Shown piece by piece: positions 58,970-64,000 of a stretch of 64,000 nucleotides of DNA; the first letter of the stretch is position 1, and each line of letters opens with the position of its first letter. The notes under the pieces are model-generated. The model saw only the letters and a program-made list of their open reading frames with translations. It was not told the DNA's origin and did not search any database. Where the stretch lies: assembly GCA_021613375.1 (NCBI GenBank), contig CM038726.1, forward strand, positions 7,979,349 to 8,043,348. The letters are read 5' to 3'. This DNA is from Megaleporinus macrocephalus (taxonomy: Eukaryota > Chordata > Actinopteri > Characiformes > Anostomidae). The position numbers and the translations under genes were made by a program.

Positions 58970-60095
58970 AATGCTATTTTCAATAGGACTTGACGATGTA
59001 ATCCAAAAATGCATAATGTGGAGGCATTTTCCTACTAATTTTAGTGTCTTGGAATGAAAGCACAAAAAATAAAATAATAAAATCTATGAATATACATGAA
59101 CATAAGTGTAGAGCATTATGTATTTTGGCAATGCTGGTGAAGCACTAAAAGTTTTTTCATAAGAAAAGGCATGCTCTAACTAATGTAAATGTCTTGGAAT
59201 GTAAAATGAAGGAATTTAAGAACTTTCCAAATATGGATGTGAAGAAAAGACTAAGGCCAATATTATTTTCACAAATTTGGTGAAGTAACAAAATTTATTT
59301 GAAATAAAAATGTGCAATGTAAATGTATGGAATTTTACAACTGCACCAAACATATGTGAATGTAAGCCTTATGTATTTTGTCAAATTTGATTAAACAATA
59401 AAAGTTCAATTTTACTAGGAATTTATGATATAATCCATAAAATACACCACAAGGAGACATTTTAAATAATTTGTTTTAATAGAAAAATATAAACAAATAA
59501 AGAATGATCTAAAAATGCTGACTTACATATTTTGATAATTTTCTTACAACAATGAAACTACATATTCCTCAACACATTGGTGATAAAGTACGTATTATAC
59601 ATAAAATAGAGGTATATTTCAGCTAATTTAAGTGTCTTGCAATGAACATTAAAGTTATTTGAGAAACATTCACAAATTCATGCAGAGTAATGACTGTAGC
59701 CTTATATTTTTTTGGAATTTTCTATTTACAGTATAATGCATACATTTATGTGTCTTACATTACTTTCTTAAAGAAATTTTAAAAACTGTACCAAAATGCA
59801 GATGAGGGTAAGACTATAGACTTTGTATTTGGACAATTATAATGAAACAATAAATGTTAATTTTACCAAAGTTTTTTGAGCAACAAGGAAACTGTAGGAA
59901 TACGAAAAGGAATTTGTGACATAATACATAAAACACATCATGTGGAGGCATTTTCCAACTAATTATCATGTCTTGGAATGAAAATAAGGCAACTGAAGAA
60001 CCATCTAACTACATGTGAAGAATTCAGCCTTTCACATTATCAAAGCTAAATTTTGACAATAATCTTGGTGAAACAATAAAATGTGTATAATATAA
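58970..60095. repeat. Decayed tandem repeat with units of roughly 130-220 bp
   Basis: The same series of blocks recurs several times with strong divergence: GTGTCTTGGAATGAAA (59044, 59187, 59630 and 59968 in variants), GAAACAATAAAAGTT (59145, 59392, 59847 and 60069 in variants) and ATAATCCATAAAATACA with GTGGAGGCATTTTCC (58998, 59430 and 59930). It is an old array without homogenisation. Noncoding. Confidence 0.65.
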
Positions 60096-60560
60096 TAAGT
60101 TAACGGGGTGTTTAAGGGGTGTTGTGAGTCAGATAGCTAGCTAACACACACAACACCAATTCTCATCAGTCATTTGTAAGTCGAGGGAATATCCTGGTAC
60201 GCACATAGAGTGATATCATGAGAATATCCTGATACAGATCAGTTAATGCCTAAGTAGTGGTCATTATCTATCCTTTCTTCTTTCGTCTTGAAGATTTGTA
60301 TTGCAATTTGTACTGAAGTAATCATTGTGCTAATACACACAACAACAGGGGTCTTTAGGGGGAGTGATATCATAGTAATATCGGTCATTGTCAGGACTTC
60401 CTGTAAAATACTCAATGCTGATTTGTTGAGGGGAGGGGCTAAGGGGAGGGGTTTTGATTTGACAGCTGTCAATCATAGTTTGATAGTTAGGATATTGGTG
60501 GGGACATGTCACTTCTGTACATGCTAATTCTACACCCTTGTGATAGGCGCCTCCACAGAC
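60096..60560. other. Noncoding stretch with a G-quadruplex motif
   Basis: Positions 60430-60451 read GGGGAGGGGCTAAGGGGAGGG plus G: four runs of four G with loops of 1, 4 and 1. No gene signature was seen around it. Confidence 0.6.
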
Positions 60561-60564
60561 ACAC

Positions 60565-60920
60565 CAGCAACGATTCCTGAGCGCCACCATATCAAGAGAC
60601 CTGAAGTGGGATAAGATAACGGTCTCCGTTGCCAAGGAAAGACAAAGAATGTTCTTCCTGAGGCAGCTGAAAAAATAATGATCTAGTTCTACATAGCAAT
60701 CGTCAAGTCCGTCCTCAAGTCATACATAAACATCTGGTTTGGTTCCTTCATTTCACAAAAACAAGCGAAACTCATTGGACGCAGTCTACCAACATTTCAG
60801 GACATATACAACAGCAGCCCACAGTCAGAACAGCTGACTCTTTCATCCTGGACGTCAGCTCTTCCAGACACTTCCCCTGGTAGGAGACTGAACTTCAACT
60901 TAAACAGAACCAACAAACCT
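60565..60920 (+). pseudogene. LINE 3' fragment (post-reverse-transcriptase C-terminal region)
   Basis: The reading gives FLSATISRDLKWDK, VAKERQRMFFLRQLKK, then after stops AIVKSVLKSYINIWFGS, LPTFQDIYNSSPQ and SSRHFPW-like pieces. These match in order the C-terminal segment after the reverse transcriptase of CR1/L2/Rex1-group fish LINEs. It is 5'-truncated and interrupted, typical of a dead LINE copy, and looks like a different subfamily from the element at 61265. Confidence 0.7.
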
Positions 60921-61264
60921 ACTGTTATGTTAACTGTTATTATACAGTATCAAAACATGTATTTGAGCAAATTTGCAAACATTTATAATTCTGTAATATT
61001 CCGTATATCGTCACTGTCCAAATAATAACGCGTATCTCCATTTAGAATTTTTCTGTATCATTTGAACACCACAGCTGCTCTCTATATCCTGTGATATCCA
61101 GACTCATAGAAATGCTCCAGAATCACTTGGAATAAAACGTCTTTACTTTCACTTACATTGTAAGTTAAGAAATGTTTTTGTCCTGTCCTATAAAGTTACT
61201 ACTTTGGAGATACTTGTTTTTCTTTGGATATAGTTTTAGACACAGTTGTAAGGCATCCAAGTCC
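60921..61264. other. Noncoding stretch
   Basis: AT-rich, nothing recognised. It separates the two LINE pieces. Confidence 0.4.
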
Positions 61265-64000
61265 TTATTTTAGTGCGCATGCGCGAAAATGCGTGCAGCC
61301 TTTGCAGTAGCTCCCGTTCGCGTGTTCGTGTTTTTGCTTTTAACTATAGTTTTATCTTAATAATATTATTTATTTTTTATTATTATATATTTATATTTTT
61401 TATTTTTATTTATTAACGTAACTTAGTGAAGCTGTGCCCTCTCGAATCATGCTAGTAGAGAGAGTTTTGGTCAGTTTGTTCGCTGTGAAAGTTCTACTTT
61501 CACTCTCCTGGTGCACCGCGGCGCAGCATGGCCCCTTTGTTTACACTCGGGATCAGCTGATCACGCTGAAGCCGGCCGGCATGGAGACCAGGGCCGCTAA
61601 CCTCCCCGAGGAGCTTTGGAGACGGACGCACAGGGGCTGTAGAGGAGGAACTAAACAGCGCACGGCGAAAGCGAGGGCGAAGAGACGGAGGCTTATGGAG
61701 AAAAAGGGGTATAAGCCGCGTCTCCCCACTCTCGTCATGGGCAACGTTAGATCACTGGCTAATAAGATGGACGAGCTAACAGCGTTAGCCACGAGTCAGA
61801 AGGAATACCGGCAGTGTAGTTTAATGTGCTTTTCGGAGACATGGCTACACCAGAACATTCCAGATGAGAACGTTTCAATCGCTGGCTTTCAGACTGTTCG
61901 GGCCGACCGGGACTGCACCGAGAGCGGTAAGCGGAGAGGGGGGGGGGGCTGGCTGTGTTAGTTAATAACCGCTGGTGCGCCCCTGGTCACATTACCATCA
62001 AGGAGCGTATCTGTTGTCCGGACATTGAGCTGTTGGCTGTTGGACTCAGGCCATATTATTTACCGCGGGAGTTTTCCCATGTTGTTGTCGTGGCTGTTTA
62101 TATCCCCCCCTCTGCAAACCCGACGTCGGCGTGTGACGTCATTCACTCCACCATAGCGCGTCTTCAAACTCAACACCCGACTGCTTTCATTGCCATATCA
62201 GGTGACTTCAACCACGTCACTATGGCCAGGACATTACCAAACTTCACTCAGTATGTGGACTGTCCCACCAGAGAGGAGAGAACACTGGACCTGCTGTATG
62301 CTAATGTTAAGGATGCATACAGTTGCTCCCCCCTCCCCCCTCTGGGTGGATCTGATCATAACTTGGTCAGCCTTAGCTCAAAGTATGTGCCTCAGGTGAA
62401 GAGTCAGCCTGTGACCACGAGGACAGTGAGGAGATGGTCAGAGGAGACTTCTGAAGTGCTGCAGGACTGCTTTGAGACTACAGACTGGACAGCACTCTAT
62501 GAGCCTCATGGAGAGGACATTGACGGGCTCACAGAGTGCATCACAGACTACATCAATTTCTGTGTGGACTCCACTGTCCCAACCAGGACTGTTAAATGTT
62601 ACCCAAACAACAAGCCGTGGGTAACAAAAGACATTAAAGCCCTCCTCAACAAGAAGAAGAGGGCTTTCAGAGCTGGAGACTGGGAGGAGGTGAGAACGAC
62701 TCAGAGAGAGCTGAAGAGAACCATCAGGGAGGCTAAGAACAGATATAGGAGGAAGCTGGAGTGGAAACTCCAGCAGAACAACATGAGGGATGTTTGGAGT
62801 GGTATGAGAACTATCACTGGCTTCAGATCCAGCAACAACAGGGGAGTAGAGGGCAGTGTGGACAGGGCCAACGAGTTAAATTTGTTTTTTAACAGATTTG
62901 ACACTGTAAGCCCTGACCTCCCCCTCCCTGACTCCTCTGCTTCCAGGCCTCAACAGCCCACTCCACTCCCTCCCCCTCCTGTTAGCCTCCCACCCTCCTG
63001 TGATAGACTTCACACCTCCTCTCCTCCCCCACCAGTCACCTCTACAGTGAATCTAACAGCTGACCAGGTGAGAAGACAGCTACAGAGACTCCACACGAAC
63101 AAGGCTGCAGGCCCTGATGGTGTCCCTCCCAGGGTGCTTAAAGCCTGTGCCACCCAACTTTGTGGAGTCCTGCAGTATGTCTTCAACATGAGCCTGAGTC
63201 TCCAGAGGGTCCCTGTGATGTGGAAGACGTCCTGCATTGTTCCTGTGCCAAAGACTCCGCGGCCCAGTGACATCAAGGACTACAGGCCAGTGGCACTGAC
63301 GTCCCACATCATGAAGACCATGGAGAGACTTGTCCTGGATCAGCTCCGGCCCATGGTCCAGCCACTTCTAGACCCCCTCCAGTTCGCCTACCAGCCTCAT
63401 CTGGGAGTTGAGGATGCCATCATCAACCTGCTGAACCGTGTCTACGCTCACCTTGATAAGCCAGGCAGCACTGTGAGGATCATGTTCTTTGACTTCTCCA
63501 GTGCATTTAACACCATTCAGCCTGCTCTTCTGGGTGACAAGCTGAACGTGATGCAGGTAGACGCCCCCCTCGTGTCCTGGATTGTTGACTACCTGACTGG
63601 CAGACCACAGTATGTACGTCTGCAGCACTGTGTGTCAGACAGAGTGGTCAGCAACACTGGAGCCCCGCAGGGAACTGTCCTCTCTCCCTTCCTCTTCACC
63701 CTCTACACCACTGATTTCAACTACTGCTCAGAGACCTGCCACCTTCAGAAGTTCTCTGATGACTCTGCACTAGTTGGATGTATCAGCAGGGGTGATGAGG
63801 ATGAGTACAGGGCGACGGTGAACGACTTTGTTGCGTGGTGTGAGCTGAACCATCTGCAGCTCATCGTGACAAAGACAAAGGAGCTGGTGGTGGACCTGAG
63901 AAGGGACAAAACAAAGGTGACCCCTGTTTCCATCAGGGGGGTCAGTGTGGACACTGTGGAGGACTATAAATATCTGGGCGTGCACATTGACAATAAACTG
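61265..64000 (+). mobile_element. Non-LTR retrotransposon (LINE, CR1/L2-like group), runs off the right edge
   Basis: A GC-containing 5' segment (GCGCATGCGCGAAAATGCG at 61276) precedes an AT-rich stretch and one long coding region for endonuclease and reverse transcriptase. No LTRs, integrase or protease are seen. The CR1/L2 placement rests on remembered similarity of the protein and is less certain than the LINE assignment. Sequence decay is slight, suggesting recent activity. Confidence 0.88.
61449..64000 (+). pseudogene. LINE ORF2-type protein: endonuclease plus reverse transcriptase, one frameshift, 3' end outside the window
   Basis: The ATG at 61449 (MLVERVLVSLFAVKV) opens a frame through a basic region (KARAKRRRLMEKKGYK) and the start of an apurinic-type endonuclease (GNVRSLANKMDEL, CFSETWL). 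The frame breaks in the 11-G run at 61938-61948, a net loss of one base or gain of two. It then continues in another frame without a stop to 64000. After the break come VVVVAVYIPPS, ISGDFNH and GSDHNLVSL (endonuclease), KAAGPDGVPPRVLKAC, DYRPVALTSHIMKTMERLV, FFDFSSAFNTIQ (motif A), TGAPQGTVLSPFLFTLYTTD (motif B) and KFSDDSALVG (motif C, FSDD instead of YADD), and DYKYLGVHID. It acts in target-primed reverse transcription. The frameshift may be real, polymorphic or a homopolymer assembly error. Confidence 0.88.

Noticed and set aside
63010..63985. Minus-strand ORFs at the right end
   Set aside because: Antisense shadows of the LINE reverse transcriptase, which reads continuously on the plus strand.

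Overview
This is nuclear DNA of a ray-finned fish, probably an otophysan such as a characiform. That placement is inferred from a vertebrate ltbp3 first exon, a teleost-type C2H2 zinc-finger gene, fish Tc1-like transposons, fish LINEs, and a fish tRNA-headed SINE with an (ATGG)n tail. It was not tested by database search. Most of the window is repeat; exons make up only a few percent.

Genes. (1) Positions 552-804, minus strand: first coding exon of ltbp3 (latent TGF-beta binding protein 3). The rest of the gene lies off the left edge and a CpG-rich promoter lies at 805-1560. (2) Positions 30195-33083, minus strand: a two-exon gene with an N-terminal coiled-coil exon, a 1.16 kb phase-1 intron and a second exon with five C2H2 fingers, predicted at 575 aa, with a CpG-island promoter at 33084-33614. 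(3) Positions 37569-41912, minus strand: a candidate three-exon gene for a 101-aa secreted protein, assembled here from splice signals. It has a signal peptide, a poly-Glu stretch, a Lys/Arg-rich segment with two cysteines and an Ala/Pro tail. All exon junctions are phase 0 and an AATAAA lies 62 nt past the stop. Its second intron holds a 3.7 kb satellite. I do not recognise the family. (4) From 61449 off the right edge: a nearly intact LINE open reading frame (endonuclease plus reverse transcriptase) broken once in an 11-G run.

Tandem repeats, left to right: 30-bp (1.58-3.31 kb), 41-bp (3.33-4.6 kb), GA-rich (4.87-6.30 kb), 20-bp AT-rich (6.85-8.41 kb), 20-bp GT-rich (15.55-23.10 kb), 53-bp (24.8-25.4 kb), 300-bp (26.6-27.3 kb), 42-bp (33.6-35.3 kb), 62-bp with (AT)n expansions (37.8-41.5 kb), and a decayed array of roughly 130-220 bp units (59.0-60.1 kb). 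Two arrays (30-bp and 42-bp) sit just upstream of the two CpG promoters.

The main discovery is the 7.5 kb GT-rich array. Its 20-bp unit looks like the tRNA-derived head of a fish SINE. Most units carry a match to the Pol III A-box (TGGTGTAGTGG), and the array is followed directly by the SINE's own 3' end. Two smaller expansions of the same head lie at 48.5 and 53.5 kb, each inside one copy of a recent 4.6-4.9 kb tandem duplication (47.3-51.9 and 51.9-56.9 kb). The second copy also carries the left arm of a long foldback structure with arms of about 1.17 kb around a 1.29 kb spacer (54.1-57.8 kb).
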